DNA of 64,000 nt, from contig NC_087099.1 in assembly GCF_963855985.1 (NCBI RefSeq), positions 10,880,001 through 10,944,000 on the forward strand. Direction: 5' to 3'. This stretch comes from Ostrinia nubilalis. Lineage: Eukaryota > Arthropoda > Insecta > Lepidoptera > Crambidae. The notes beneath the pieces are model-generated. The model did not search any database. It saw nothing but the letters and a program-made list of their open reading frames with translations, and was not told the DNA's origin. Shown here piece after piece: positions 11,431 through 24,114 of the stretch. Positions within the stretch are counted from its first letter, which is position 1, and each line of letters begins with the position of its first letter. The translations under genes and the position numbers were made by a program.

Positions 11431-11858
11431 TTACAGAATGAATTCTTTCTTTAGTTCCAGAGTTAACTTTGAAAAAAGTAACATTACATAAAAACCGGCG
11501 TCAATCCTCTCAACAATACACAGACAAACAACGAACCCTTTCTCTGGGCTTAACAGACTCCTTGCACGACTCCCTCGGGAGCAATGCGCAAATGTTGACA
11601 CTTTGTCAGCAATTTTGACATGTTTTGACTGCTCATCGGATTTGGGCGGCGTTTTTAGCAAATCTGCTGAGTAATCCTATTTGAGGATAGCTACCTGTTT
11701 GGTTTTTGATGGATTTTGACTACTTGTTGTTTGCGGGTGAGCTTCAGTCTGTTTAGAACATTTTTGGAGAAATGAGGCGCAAATTTTTTTGGTATTGGGT
11801 GACCAAGTAATTTTTTATTTTGATGCTAATCTTGTTACATGTATAGAAAAGAGTTTAA
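11431..11858. other. ftz-Scr intergenic DNA, unannotated
   Basis: Somewhat more GC-balanced than its surroundings at 11480-11660, with TGACA/TGTCA words (Exd/Hth-like cores) in 11595-11630. No gene is supported. Confidence 0.35.
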
Positions 11859-11974
11859 TGCCCGTTTTCACTATCAATCCCTAATTTTTAAGTGACCCCC
11901 ATGGTAACAAATAACAGGAATTTTGATTTCAAAGGGGTCACTTAAAAATTAGGGATTGATGGTGAAAACGGGCA
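11859..11974. mobile_element. 116-bp near-perfect palindromic MITE
   Basis: The 41-bp ends match as inverted repeats at 40 of 41 positions, starting TGCCCGTTTTCAC, with about 34 bp between them. A target duplication is not obvious. Transcribed, it would form a long hairpin. Confidence 0.85.
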
Positions 11975-12789
11975 AAAGTCACATTAAAATCTAAGACCAC
12001 CTATCGTGGTGTTTCGCGTACCGGACTACGCCAGCTGCAGTTTGCGCGTCTAAACTGCAGGGGGCCAATTTTGGTGTGATGATGATGTTCAGTATTTAAA
12101 CTTGGGGTCAATGGACCTTTGAGGTGTTGTATATTCTTATAAGCTTGGTAATTATGACGTGACATTAGGTGATATTTTCTTAAAATTCTAGAGTCTTGAT
12201 CACAGCCACAATCTTACTGATAATCTCCCAGCTAAGCTTCTGATAATTTTGCTTGGATTTCAAATTTTGTTCCAAACATCGCTTATGTCAAACTCGCTGC
12301 TAACTTCACACCGGTCCGTACCCCAATTTTCAAAACTAGACCCTCTTGCATCTGAACAGAGATACACAAAAGGTTCGGTGCGATAGAGACGGGAGATACA
12401 TCAAATAATGGGAAAGAAAGAGCACGCAACACAATCATCCCTTGGCAGAGGGGTGAGTCAAAAGGACGCATGCGTGGCTGACATTTATCCAAAATGGCTG
12501 CTTGTGTTTAGAACGTGTTTTGTTTACTGTAAGTAAAATAGTGATTTTGTTTAATATTTTGAATTAACTCGTGGTTGAAACTAGTAAGGAATATTATTAT
12601 GTTATGGTAAGTAACTGATGACTACTAAAGAATTATGGTAAGTCCTCCAAATCCATGGTCCAAATCCAATCTCGTGTCACTTTTAAATGCAAAGTAAGTG
12701 GTAGTGTGAAATCGGTTTTTGTTGACTGTGAGATTATTTCTGTACTGGTTGTCTGATTCTTAGACAAACCTAAATGAAGTGTTTTATAA
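11975..12789. other. Intergenic DNA, no gene seen
   Basis: Contains a GC-balanced patch at about 12280-12500. The open frame on the minus strand there is not protein-like. CCAAAATGGC near 12490 contains a Pho-type ATGGC core, a single weak match. Confidence 0.35.
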
Positions 12790-13310
12790 TACACTCGGCA
12801 TCAAATAAATCGCACCTCCCGCGACAAGCACTTATCAAACGTATGCATCCCCACTTCCCACCAACATTGGTACCATTTGAAAGCCTAGTTCTAAACTTCA
12901 TTTCATTAAAGGAAAGGTTTTTACCCCAAAAATGTGTCTTTACAAGGATCCAGAGTCACTTCTTCAAAAAATAGGTAGTTACGCTATAGCCATTTTTTAT
13001 GACTTTAAAACTGTTAAGTTGGGATTAATCGCTATCCATCTGTTAAAGAGGACACGTGAGATCTTTATTTGGTTTTATAACCATAAAAATTGGTCTAATT
13101 GATCCCAGAGGTGAGCCCAAAGTGAGGTCTATTTTCAAGTCACATTTATGGTATATGTTAATCATTTATTTAGAAATAAAATGTATTTTTCTTTAAAGAT
13201 ATTTATTGGGCTTTCAAATAACACCAATATTTTTGGGGTACCATTATTGTGTCAGAAGATAATCTTTAAAGTTCGCGTCGCGGAAGGTGCGGTTTATTTG
13301 ATGTTGAGTA
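12790..13310. mobile_element. ~520-bp inverted-repeat element
   Basis: The left end (TACACTCGGCATCAAATAAA, continuing TCGCACCTCCCGCGAC) matches the reverse complement of the right end over about 40 bp with several mismatches. It carries no transposase frame, so it is non-autonomous. Confidence 0.8.
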
Positions 13311-13503
13311 TATGTGAGTGACAATGAATAAACTTTAAAATCGTATAACCAAGCAATCATAGACTCATGTACAGACAACAGCACTTCGAGGTTAACACTG
13401 TAGCATCTTAAGCAGTTGTAATACGTGCGCTTTTACTACAAAAATGTAAATCTTGATGTGCTTTCGTTTGTGCTTAATTAATGGCGGTCAAACTAATTCA
13501 TTG

Positions 13504-13649
13504 ACGCTCGTATTCACAAACATTACTATGAGGTCTCACAGTGCGCGTGGACACACAGGGTGACACGAACCAATCACAGAGCTCTATTCAACGCTGTGCG
13601 TTCGATTTGCTGCTTCAATTAAGCGAGCGTCGTTTGTGAATACGAGCGT
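13504..13649. mobile_element. MITE family M1, best copy
   Basis: 146 bp bounded by a perfect 18-bp inverted repeat, ACGCTCGTATTCACAAAC. It defines the family also seen at 3300-3451 and 40084-40211. Confidence 0.9.
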
Positions 13650-14765
13650 AAGAAGCTGTTTCGAAATCCGGTTTAAAGTTAATTTCAGATTATGTAGTAA
13701 AATAAACAATATGAAATGAAAATGAAAATGAAATATTTTATTCAGCGACAATATCTACTAATTACTTATGAAAACTTGTATTTTTTTTGCCATGATGCCA
13801 TGTTTATTGTGTAATTAGATCCAGAGCTTATAGATGGAACATTCCTTAATCACTGAAGCAAACCAAATATCAATTCTATTACTCATCACCTGTTAAAAAC
13901 CAAAATTGGTTCACTAACGACTGCATGGTTTGGAACTGAATGTTGCGCTACATTTCAGAGCAATCTAATTCCTTTTCTAACACCAGCATCTTAAAGCTCA
14001 ATTTAATTTTAGGTTAAGATCGGTCCGTACACAGAACGTTTGAATGGAAAGACTAATTAATCCAATGTCGAAGTCTCATTGAAGACGGATGAAAAGAAAC
14101 CTCCTAATGTATATTTGAATGCCGCATAGTATTAACCTTTGAACGAATCGACTTCGAATCGAAAGGGCTCAGAAACTGTCGAACTAGAAACCATTTTACC
14201 TTTGTACAGATCGTGAGCTAACTTCGATTTCAGTTGACTTTGATTTTGAAATCTATTGTACGAATTTTAGAATCAGGTCACTATGTTACGTTAAATTCCA
14301 TGTACTAGTAAAGTGACTCTACATTATTTTAGGTAACACATTTTTTGTTAAAAATAGAATCTAAATTTTTTTTTTTTTTTTAAACACATTTATAAGGCGA
14401 AGAGATTACCAATTTTACTATGGGACCAGTATTTAGAGAGAGCACTGAGCTAATGATTATTAAGTGTAACTCGACAAAGTATCGTATTGGATCTAATCTA
14501 ACTTTGAATATTTTTGAAATGTAAATACGAGTATATTACAGTTTATTCAAGTAATGATTTAATGGATGATTCAACATAAAAAACTGGAGGGAGATGACGC
14601 TCACTTCTCTTGTGTTTTGGTAAAATTGTGACACATCAGTAGGAGCTCACACGGACATTTAGAAACTAAATACTTATTCAGTATCATCATACTGAATAAG
14701 TGTTTAGGTATGTAGGTACATCTACCTACACCTAGAAGTAGCTCATCCATAGATTTCTTATGCTG
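13650..14765. other. Intergenic DNA with one perfect hairpin
   Basis: AT-rich with no gene. A poly-T tract lies near 14370. A perfect 13-bp inverted repeat (ACTTATTCAGTAT, loop CATC) lies at 14672-14701. Confidence 0.45.
14672..14701. repeat. Perfect 13-bp stem, 4-nt loop
   Basis: 14672-14684 and 14689-14701 are exact reverse complements around CATC. Confidence 0.85.
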
Positions 14766-15006
14766 GATTTCTATATTCAATTCTAATCCAAATTGGACGG
14801 ATTTGGATTGTTATCTGTCAAATTTTAATATGTTTTTGGCCAAAATATCTGCGGTTTTTGATGTTTTTACATTTTTATATTCTTTATAAGACTATTCAAA
14901 CAATATTAAAGTGTAAATGCATCGAACATTTTGGAAATATAATCTAGAACTAAATTCAATTTGACAGTTGTAATCCGGATTTGGACAAGGATTGAATATA
15001 GGAAAC
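14766..15006. mobile_element. ~240-bp MITE with ~55-bp inverted ends
   Basis: Left end TTTCTATATTCAATTCTAAT continues into a TCCAAAT and CTGTCAAATT series that is mirrored at the right end (AATTTGACAG ... ATTGAATATAGGAAA). Moderate mismatches mark it as an old insertion. Confidence 0.75.
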
Positions 15007-15499
15007 GGGCGTTAGTCTCTTACTACATCGATCTGAATATGTATTATAACAATTACGAAGTAAGGGCTCTTTCAAATTATAGACGTTTTGAGCCGGACGA
15101 ATCGTGCGTTTGCGAGTTTGTGAATACGGGCGTCTTACTATGACTACGAGTCTATGAAAATGTTTTCGTTAGTAACAATATTGCTAATGTATAAACATAA
15201 CACGCTCGCGGCCGTCACCGCCACGTCACGTTGCGAGCATGTCCACAAAAAGCGACACAAAGGAATCTGCAGCGCATTGTCAACGTCCATTAGTCAATAA
15301 CGCTCCAGCGCCGCGCTCGCTGCAGACCTGATCAATGGTGGGGTGATTTGCTTGAGGTCGATTAAAATTTTTGCATCCGACTTCTGCTATTTCCATACTA
15401 ATATTATAAAGCATTTAACTTTCAACCTTTAACTTTAAGATTAACTGGTAGAGAATGCCTAATGACATAGTTCACCTAATTTACCAAAGTGGCATAAAA
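15007..15499. other. Intergenic DNA with a GC-rich patch
   Basis: 15195-15350 is GC-rich against an AT-rich background and includes GCCACGTCACG (E-box/CRE-like). The end of 15115-15133 resembles the M1 terminal repeat. It could be a conserved regulatory element; no gene is visible. Confidence 0.35.
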
Positions 15500-15710
15500 G
15501 TATAAATAAAGCTAAAGGGTTTTTTGTTTGTTTGAACGCATTAATATCAGGAACTACTAGTCTGATTTAAATAAATCCTTTTGTGTTGGATAGCCCATTT
15601 ATCGAGGAAGGCTATAAGATATACATCATTACGCTATTACTAATAGGAGCAGAGTATCAATGAAAAATGTTGTGAAAACGGGAAAAAACATTAAAACTTT
15701 CTAAATGTTA
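15500..15710 (+). repeat. Dispersed family D1, copy 2
   Basis: Carries TTTTTTGTTTGTTTGAACGC, ATCGAGGAAGGCTATA and ACTAATAGGAGC in the family order. See 7240-7464 and 50405-50645. Confidence 0.8.
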
Positions 15711-16574
15711 GTCCGAAATAATGGTGTCATGAAAGTGACACCCATAGCTTCAAATGAAAAATAAAAGATGCAAAAGTATTTTTGTTACATTCTTTTTAAT
15801 ATTATTTCGTTTAATAAAAACGTTTAGTATAAAACGTTTAGATTTTCACAAAAAACATTACGTCAAAATTAAAACAACCTATATTTTAATACAGTTGAAA
15901 CTCTCCTACAAGGCATAGGGCTACGATATAATAATCGCTCGTAATGAAACTTCTGAAGGGCTCATCAATTCCCTTTGATCTTATTTGATGGGCAATTATC
16001 TTCTTATCACTCTTCATGCTCCTTCAGTACTTGACCTTAACAAGTTAAAATTAATAATGTCACTCCTTATCGCTAAACGGTTTGTTCTCTCACATTAAAA
16101 TTAATTGCTCACCGCTTTGTAATTACAAATTAATTTATGTATACTGATAACGGTTTACTTTGATCATTTATACACTTGTTCATATGCTGCTTTGAATGAT
16201 ATAAATATAATTATTGTTGTAGGAGATAATTTTAAGTACAAATTGCATGATAAAATTCAGATACATCATTCTGTTTGTGTTTTATACCTCTGAATGTTAT
16301 ATCTTAAAAATAAATAATTTGGTGTTGAATTATTTTTTCTAATAACTAATAAATAGGTAAATAAGGCACTATTATAACATTTAAAGTCTCAAAATATATA
16401 TGATAATTACATAATTTTAACTTGGAGATATACCGCGTTTTATTATGATAATGAATGATAATTTCTTCGAATCTATTCGGCTCTGTCACACATTCAGAAA
16501 TTGTTGAGTGACGGATTGAAAATCATAATGAAAAATAAGTATAGTATTTATTAGCTTTAACCGCAAGGATTATA
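15711..16574. other. AT-rich intergenic DNA
   Basis: No gene, repeat or RNA recognised. Confidence 0.5.
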
Positions 16575-16768
16575 GGTAGGGGAGACCGAGGAGAGTTGTG
16601 ACAGAGGAGAGTTCGAATAGCGCGTATTTGTTAGCTCGAGACTTGAACTAAAAACCCGCACTGTGACGGAGATCACAAGTAGTTAATAAGTTCCAACATA
16701 TTGACAATGTCACAACTCTCCTCTGTCACAACTCTCCTCTGTCACAACTCTCCTCGGTCTCCCCTACC
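16575..16768. mobile_element. 194-bp MITE with an extra internal tandem unit
   Basis: Ends are GGTAGGGGAGACCGAGG and its exact reverse complement. The inverted match continues through AGAGTTGTGACAGAGGAG. The right arm carries one more ~18-bp CTCTGTCACAACTCTC unit than the left. ATA flanks both sides and may be a short target duplication. Confidence 0.85.
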
Positions 16769-18301
16769 ATAGCATTGCAACTGATTAACAAGGTTCGTCA
16801 CAGCCAGTTCACATTGAAGGTGTACCAGCCATACATGGGCAATTATGGTGGTACCACGCCACCGTATAATGGGCGTTATTAAGCCACTGTAATTTAACGC
16901 CTTGCGAAATTCATAATGACTCAATTTGTGTTTTTGCGAAGCAATAGGCTTCCGTTGAGTGGCTCATTATATAAATTCGATTTCGATCGTGTCGTTTTTT
17001 ACAGTTGCATTTCAGCTTTTGAGCGAAATTACGTGGTGTATTTAGCTGTGGTGCATGTAAGAGACGCTCTCCCGAGATTCGGTTCGTACGCCGTGAGGCA
17101 GGAAGAACCATGAGTGGTGGTGGGATTTGTGCATGAAACTTTTGAACTGTATCAACATACTTAATTATTTTTGGCAGTAACTGAAAAGATATTGAATTGC
17201 ATTCCGGGCATAATAAGATATTAATGAAAATAATTTTACAATATTGGCAAAGTTGGACAAAAAAAATGAAAAAATAGCCACTTTTATTATGTTTGCCCAT
17301 ACTTACGCTACTTTTTTTTATAAGAGTAAGCTACTGAAAAGGTGTTTCAATAAATAAATCTAATTATTTCATGTTGTTAGTTTGGAAGAGTCTATTTCAG
17401 GGAATAAAAAGAAACGAGTCACGATTATATCTGACTCTGTCATAATTTAATCATCCAAGCCTTTTCCATAACTGTGGTACCAGGATATCATTGTCACTCA
17501 CAGTTCGAATCAAAACATAACGTCATTTACCTGACCCTAACGTAACACGACTTGTTCAGAAACGGCAGAAATGTCGATTGACCGACCAGTTTGTTGGGAG
17601 CTCTGGTGTTAAAGACAAAGTGGTGAATCGTGCGGGGTGTAAAGTTCAAGTGGCGCTGGTAGAATCGGCGTCAATGTCACTTATGTGTTCAACCCGGCGA
17701 GTGGATGGAGGAAATGATGGATGGCAGAACAAGCGGGCTCGTGGTGTAACTGCTGGGGATTGTAGAGAGATGTTATCACCCCCTTAGTAAAATAATTGCG
17801 TCCAAATAAAAAAGCATTTCCAGGATAATTGTAAAGCATGTAGAGGAGTCTTGCGTCATGACACTCCTATTATTCTGTAAAATCAATATGTATTATTTAA
17901 CACTAGGTATTCGTTTCATATCATTTTGTTTTTTACAATGAAGATAACTAAAATAAATAAAGGAATTATTTTGTGGTTAAAAGTTTGTGTGACTTACCAT
18001 ACCTATGTATACAGTACTCATATTAAGATTGTGTGTGGTTTTTTTATAACAAGTTTGTTAATTTTCATAAAATAACACAGATTTACCATTTGAAATAAAA
18101 TAAGTAATCGAAAATGGAATACTATTTTATTAACAGTCTTTTATTTTTGCAAATAAGCTTTATAGCGTTTGTAGGATAGTGTTTCAGCACTTGCTCTCCA
18201 ATTTCAAAACTTAAGATCCCGATGGTTAAAACATCTCTATACAAGTCCCAATTTTCCGGCGCGCCCGCCGACCCTCCGCGCGCACAAATTCCAAATTGTT
18301 T
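16769..18301. other. Intergenic DNA, no supported gene
   Basis: A 129-codon minus-strand frame (16911-17300) has no recognisable domain and is probably chance. 16920-17115 and 17480-17790 are more GC-balanced than the surroundings. 18255-18290 is locally very GC-rich. Confidence 0.35.
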
Positions 18302-18727
18302 TTGACTGACAGCTAAATGTAAGTTAGCATTGTTTGACGCACCAGCCTTCGGTTACCCGGCTCTTTCTATAATTATTTCTGGAGCAATGTGGGGTAACCC
18401 GGAGTTAAGTCACAGTTATTTAGGCTATTTTTAGTTAAAATTGTGGCAATGACGTTTGAACAGGTGAATGTTGGAATGAAAGCTTATTTGGTTGTAAATA
18501 CTACTATGATACAAACATAGAGAGATACTAATAAAGATAATTTGGAAAGTCAAACATTGTAGGTAGAAACACCAATTTGACTGACAGCTAAATGTAAGTG
18601 AGCATTGTTTGACGGCCTTCGGTTACCTGGCTCTTTCTATAACTGGAGCAATGTGGGGTAACCCGGAGTTATTTATGCTATTTTTAGTTCAAATTGTGGC
18701 AATGACGTTTTGGTGCGAACAGGTGAA
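18302..18727 (+). repeat. Two direct copies of a ~160-bp segment
   Basis: Copy 1 (18302-18469) and copy 2 (18576-18727) both start TTGACTGACAGCTAAATGTA, contain GGAGCAATGTGGGGTAACCC, and end GAACAGGTGAAT. Copy 2 has several small deletions. They are separated by about 106 bp of unrelated DNA. Confidence 0.85.
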
Positions 18728-20800
18728 TCTTATGGTAGCTATATTGGATGTCAATAGAGCTAAGTACAGTCAATAGGCTATAACACTATTTAAAAATGGG
18801 CGATACTTACAGACGGTACGGTAGATAATTTGGAATCGAACATTTTAGGATTGACAAGAAAAAAATTTATCACAGACATCTTTGCCTTGAATGTAACGAC
18901 GCGACGTATAATATAGAAACTTAACAAGGCATTTTAGCTAAACCGCGAATCTCATGACAGAAAATTCCCAATACCTTTAAATAGATCTTTGAAAATAGAC
19001 AACGATTTTAACTCTCAGCAAAAATTTAACTATCTCCAGCAAAATTCCTCGCAGACTGAACTCCGTTCGGAAATTAATTAAAGCAAGTGTCCATTCTTCA
19101 GATTCCCTACAAAAGTCGGGATACCTCCCGGATCCAAACAAAACAAACGCTCCCCTGAAAATACTAGGGAACTTCCTTCGCTTTTTATTTACCAAAGAAA
19201 TCTAATTAAAGTAACTCTTGTTCTTGCCAGTTTCATTAGACACCTAATAATTAATACAGAGTGGATTTGTTTGGTTTCTTTACACTTTTTTTAATTTGAT
19301 GACCTTTTAGATGTGTCTGAGATTTATTTTATTTGTGACTCTACTTTTATTCGATAAAAAATACCTATATAGATAAGTCACCTTTTAAAGTAATACATAA
19401 GATTAGTTTTGAACTCTGGATTAATACTATGTTTTATTTTTCAGGTACTTCCAGAAGGCCAATCTGATTTTACTCCAAGAAATGCTGTCTCTACGTGGAA
19501 AAACTAAAAATTTAATTATTGAATCATTGGCAAAATAAAGTTTTTGAAATAAATAATTTAAAGTTTTGTAATTATCCTATCACATTAGGCATTTAAATAA
19601 TAGTCTTAAAAAAACATAGTTCTATTGTTTATTTACACTCTCCCAAACCCTACAACTACAAACACGGCCACTAACCCTACACAAACATTCCGTCACACCC
19701 AAAAAGATACCGGAATGCCATTAAGTTCACATGTACTTAATAACACCGCTCTGTCAGCGCTAAGCGGTATTGGCAAGGTCTCGACTCCTGACAGGGGCCG
19801 ACAGTTTGACTAATGGACCAACTCTTACTTTCCTGGAGACGTTTCCGATTTCAGTCTTGCTGAAATTAAAAACAATTGACGGTTGCGCGAGTGGGGAACC
19901 ATTTGTAATATTGTACTTTGACGTCAAAGTATTTCTTAGTAATAGAATTCGCAAGACTCATTCATGTCAAGTTAAGAAGAAGAATCTACGTGTAAAGTTG
20001 GTAAGTAGGTACATTATTATAGACAAAATTAATACAAGGAAAGAATACTACAAAAAACTTATCAAATATTATAGCTGTTGATTTCGATATTACAGCCTTG
20101 GTAAAGCTAAATTAGCTCGATGAAAGAAGTAATAAAATAATAATATAAAAAATTACAAACATAGATTGAGCCTTTTGATTGGTTAAAATCACTATTTAGA
20201 CCAATCAAAAGACTAAATCTAATTGAACATTGTTATGCAATATGCACCTTAGAATATCAATAGAGTATGGGCGTACCTATCACTGTGCCAAATCACAAAT
20301 GCAACCAAGGAAGGTGACACCAATATCTTGGATGACATCTATGACAGCGTAAGTATCTATACGAGTTCGAGAAGACAAAACTAATTTTACGAAGTTGTAA
20401 AAATGTTTTACTCACTGCCACTAACCAGATATATCCTTTCTAGTTTTCGATTTATAACCATTACAACCAATTATTTTATTTTAAAGATAAACTACATAAT
20501 TTTTATTATTTCTGTCTACAATAAAATACATAACTTTCAAAATTCTTGCAAAATTACAGATAAGTAACTTCAGAAATACTAAAAAGCGCCATCTAGACAA
20601 ACTTATTGCACGCAACAAGAAGTTTTACATCTGAAACCGCTACGGTGCTGCTGGCGCTAGTGTAGCGCGAAGACAAAACGTATAGAATAGAAAGACACGT
20701 GAAAACTAAATCACTGAAAATATAATTTTGGTACCAGATTCATAATATTTAGAAGTAGGTGTTATTTTCTATTTAAATAGGAACAACTTTTCTTCCCTAG
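18728..20800. other. Intergenic DNA, no supported gene
   Basis: AT-rich. A 12-bp inverted repeat (CTTTTGATTGGT at 20172-20183 against 20200-20211) may be a tiny MITE remnant. Open frames at 19625-20081 overlap on both strands and look like chance. Confidence 0.4.
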
Positions 20801-20835
20801 AAAATTATTTGAGTATTAAATACTCAAATAATTTT
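20801..20835. repeat. Perfect 17-bp palindrome with 1-nt centre
   Basis: AAAATTATTTGAGTATT at 20801-20817 is the exact reverse complement of 20819-20835. Such a cruciform-prone sequence is uncommon even in AT-rich DNA. Confidence 0.85.
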
Positions 20836-21126
20836 TCTCAAAATCTGGTTTTAAGAAAGTTAGGGGTCGAGAATCAGAATAATTTTGAACTATGTAGTTA
20901 ACAGGATATTTTTATTTTTCGTTTCTTCGTAAGCTTTGTATTTTTTTATCTCAATCCCTTCAAATTACATTCCAATGTAAGCTATTGAATTTTATTGAAG
21001 TAAATTTGTTTTACCTAAAACATACATCAATAACATTTAATAATGTATAGTTTTTAAAATATTAGTAAAATACGTAAGACGGTAAAAATATTATTTAATT
21101 ACCTATGTAGGTAAGTATATACCTAC

Positions 21127-21186
21127 TTCATCATCATCATCATCTCAGCCATAGGACGTCCACTGCTGAACATAGGCCTACTTACT
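21127..21186 (-). mobile_element. LINE 3'-tail fragment with (CAT)n
   Basis: (CATCAT)n followed by CTCAGCCATAGGACGTCCAC and TGCTGAACATAGGCCT is the reverse complement of the common lepidopteran LINE C-terminus and tail. Only about 60 bp remain. Confidence 0.75.
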
Positions 21187-22559
21187 ACATCCTAAATAAT
21201 AAAATCAAGCCATAATTGATGATCTTACGAGGAAATTATCAATCAGAACTACTCATAGTAAATTCTTATAAGATGTCTATGGACTTAATGAAATATTACA
21301 CGAAACTTTTCTGCTTCACTTGTTGATCTTATTTTAATAATAATAAAATGTTAAGTCTTTAATATTTATTAAGGTATTGATTTTAACTACCCAGGCAAGC
21401 ATAAAGCACACATTCTAACAATAAAAAGTTTGATTAAGGATAATTATACCTATAGTACCTAAAAAAATATTATCTGAATGTAGCGTATCTACGAGTGGTT
21501 AGTAGGAAAAATGTCGTATTGTGTAGTTTTCAGTTATAGTTATTATTAAACGCCTGAAAATGGATTCGTTTTAGATATGAATTTACTTTGTTCTTTTATC
21601 TTCTGGTAGTACAGTACTGTCTTGTAGGTAAATCTATCCTCGTAAGGAAAAATTGTCATGGAAAACATTAGTTATTAAGTATTATTTTTATTTAAGCCTA
21701 GAAACCTGTAAATGTAAAATTGAATTTAACAAACAGAATTGAACTGGTAGAGTAGGTATACACGTACTGTATTCACTTACCTACTTAATCCGTTTTTAAC
21801 ACGTTGAATCTTCAATCTGAAGGGTGCTAAAAGTCTAAAAATGCCGATCACGTAAAACAAGCGAGATCAAAAAGGGAAATTTGTATAATTTTGGAAAAGT
21901 TCGAACTATGAAAACTTTCAAGTTTCTGTAGCTCGTTGGTACCCCTCTTTACCAACTCCAACTGACCAATCACAGGGCTCCGTTTCACGCAACAAGCCCC
22001 TCCCACCGCCGCTGCACTACGCATACTTCTATTGCAGCGCAACACCGTGCACTCGCCGTCTCGCTCTACCCCATACTAATCTCACCCGAGCGATAGAGAC
22101 AGCAATACACTATGATTATGATATCATGCAAATTTTTTTATTCACTTGCAAATTGCATAAAGTAATTATGTGTTATTATGTGAGACCACGCGTTGTTCGG
22201 CATGTTAAAGAAAAGCGTGACACGGGAGCTGCAACTTGAGGGTTAATTATAACTAATAACATAATAAGGTAAATAACATTGATCTAGGGCTTAACTAAAC
22301 GTATGGCTAAACCCATTAAATTTAACGATGTGAGGTGTGAAATTAAAGTTTAATGACTATAAATTGGCGTAGGTGTTGTTGCTAGTTATAAAGTAAGTAT
22401 CATATTTTTCATGCCCTTTGTTTTTTTTTGCATTTCAAATGGGTCTGGAAAATGGGACTAAATAAAAAATATTAAAACTGTTTTATTTATACGTTACTAA
22501 ATTACATTTTTAGCTTGAGTTTTTGATAGTTTAGAGTCTTTAATTGTCTATTAATATGA
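21187..22559. other. Intergenic DNA, no supported gene
   Basis: AT-rich except for 21940-22090, which is GC-balanced and includes CCAATCACAGGGCTCCG. That patch could be a repeat or a regulatory element. Confidence 0.35.
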
Positions 22560-22579
22560 ATAGCAAGTCCAATAAGAAT

Positions 22580-22770
22580 TACACTCTATGGTAGTCCACT
22601 GTTGGACATAATAAGTCCCCCAAGAAACCTCAAAAAGCAAGAACCTTACCTTAGGTTTTTCATACCAGCCATTTTCCAGAGGTCGTCGGTTCATCGAGCA
22701 TGACATGTTGGTGTCCCACGCCACGTTTGCTGAAATGTGGTATCCATTCAAGAACTGACGTTTACATCAC
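22580..22770 (-). mobile_element. Degenerate LINE 3'-end fragment
   Basis: TAGTCCACTGTTGGACATAA and CCCACGCCACGTTTGCTG, in that spacing, are typical of the reverse complement of lepidopteran non-LTR retroelement C-termini. Frames are broken. Confidence 0.55.
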
Positions 22771-22884
22771 CATGCATTCCATCAGTCGATTTGGTGCGAA
22801 ACCAACTTTTGCTGGGTCTTCCAGTTCATAGTTACAATTCGAGGACCTTTATTCTATATCAGTTCATCAAGTCATGTGGACAGT

Positions 22885-23110
22885 CTGTTCTGTATATCGA
22901 TTTTATACTGGTTTATTGAATACTGCAGGTATTTTCAATGCAAATCCTTATCTTGTAATTGGCACCCTCCTTAGATGTGGAGGTAGCTATTTAACTTAAT
23001 AAACAATCAAACTTGTTTCAAACATGATCATGAAAACCAATAAGTGGTTATTTTATCCGGAACATCGCTATGAAATATTAATTAATCTTCGTATAGTTTC
23101 CCACACACTT
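22885..23110 (+). repeat. Diverged dispersed repeat D2, copy 1
   Basis: About 225 bp resembles 43556-43790 in the same orientation. Shared words include ACTGGTTTATTGAA, TTATCTTGTAATTGGCACC, GATCATGAAAACC and ATAGTTTCCCACACAC. Confidence 0.8.
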
Positions 23111-23929
23111 AACCTGGTAAGTACGAGGTTGCTTCCCAGTAGCATCATCTAGCTGAAGATAGATCAATGACTAGATAATCGTATAAGGTATAATATGGAA
23201 ATGAGGCTCAGTGTTGGGCGCCAATATGCTATGTTGATGGGGAACTGAAAGTACCTACCTTCTACAGTATCTACCTCTCAATGAAGTCTACTTAGCAGTT
23301 GGAGATCGTCTCTCTCAATCCGGAGATCCTGAGTTCGATACTCAGAAGATACTTTAAATTGAAATGTCGAATCTCTCTATCTTGTTTACTTAGTTTCATT
23401 AGGATCTTTCAGGTGTGAGTATCTGAAGAGAAATCTGATTTTCTATGTCTGCAGGCATGGTAAGCTATTGGTCATTATCATGTCAAATGCCAGAGGTAGC
23501 TTATAAAGTTCATCTCAGTTGTCAGTCTATTAGAATCTATGAGTTATAAAAGGAAATTTGAGTATTTTATTTTTATTTTGAGACTTCCTATTCCATAGGG
23601 ATCTACTAAGTCCTCTAATTTATATCCCAGTAATAGTGAAGAGATAGATCTTTATTCAATGTTGCGATTTACATTTACAATGTTAGATGAACGAGCTATT
23701 TTGGCAAATCATTAAAATATTAAAATTAATTATTTAGTCATAAATTATCGGCAATGTAGAGCGCTGGTTCGACAGCTCATTGATTAAATGACCATGAAAA
23801 CACTGACACAAATATCTATTAGAGGTGTCAAACATATCATTTAATGTCAGATTCTAAATAATATTTGCACAAATTAACACTTCGATGTTAATAATGTTCC
23901 ACATTTGCGTAAATTCAGAAGAAATATAC
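23111..23929. other. AT-rich intergenic DNA
   Basis: No gene or repeat recognised. Confidence 0.45.
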
Positions 23930-24114
23930 AACTAACTACTAATTAATTTTGTATGAATTATATCAAATTAGTATTAATGTCATTCATATTTTAGGACCCA
24001 ATGCTACCAAATGCGTATGCAACTACTAATTTGATATAAGTAATTCATGCAAAATTAATTAGTAGGTAGTTGCATACGCATTTGGTAGCATTGGGTCCTA
24101 AAATATGAATGACA
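23930..24114. repeat. Interleaved inverted repeats, order A-B-A'-B'
   Basis: B (23978-24025) and B' (24067-24114) are exact reverse complements over 48 bp. A (23930-23973) is the near-perfect reverse complement of A' (about 24025-24071), with one 4-nt indel and two substitutions. A' lies between B and B', so the two hairpins compete for the same strand. Confidence 0.9.

Noticed and set aside
16911..17300. 129-codon minus-strand frame
   Set aside because: No recognisable domain, low-complexity hydrophobic start and AT-driven composition; probably chance.
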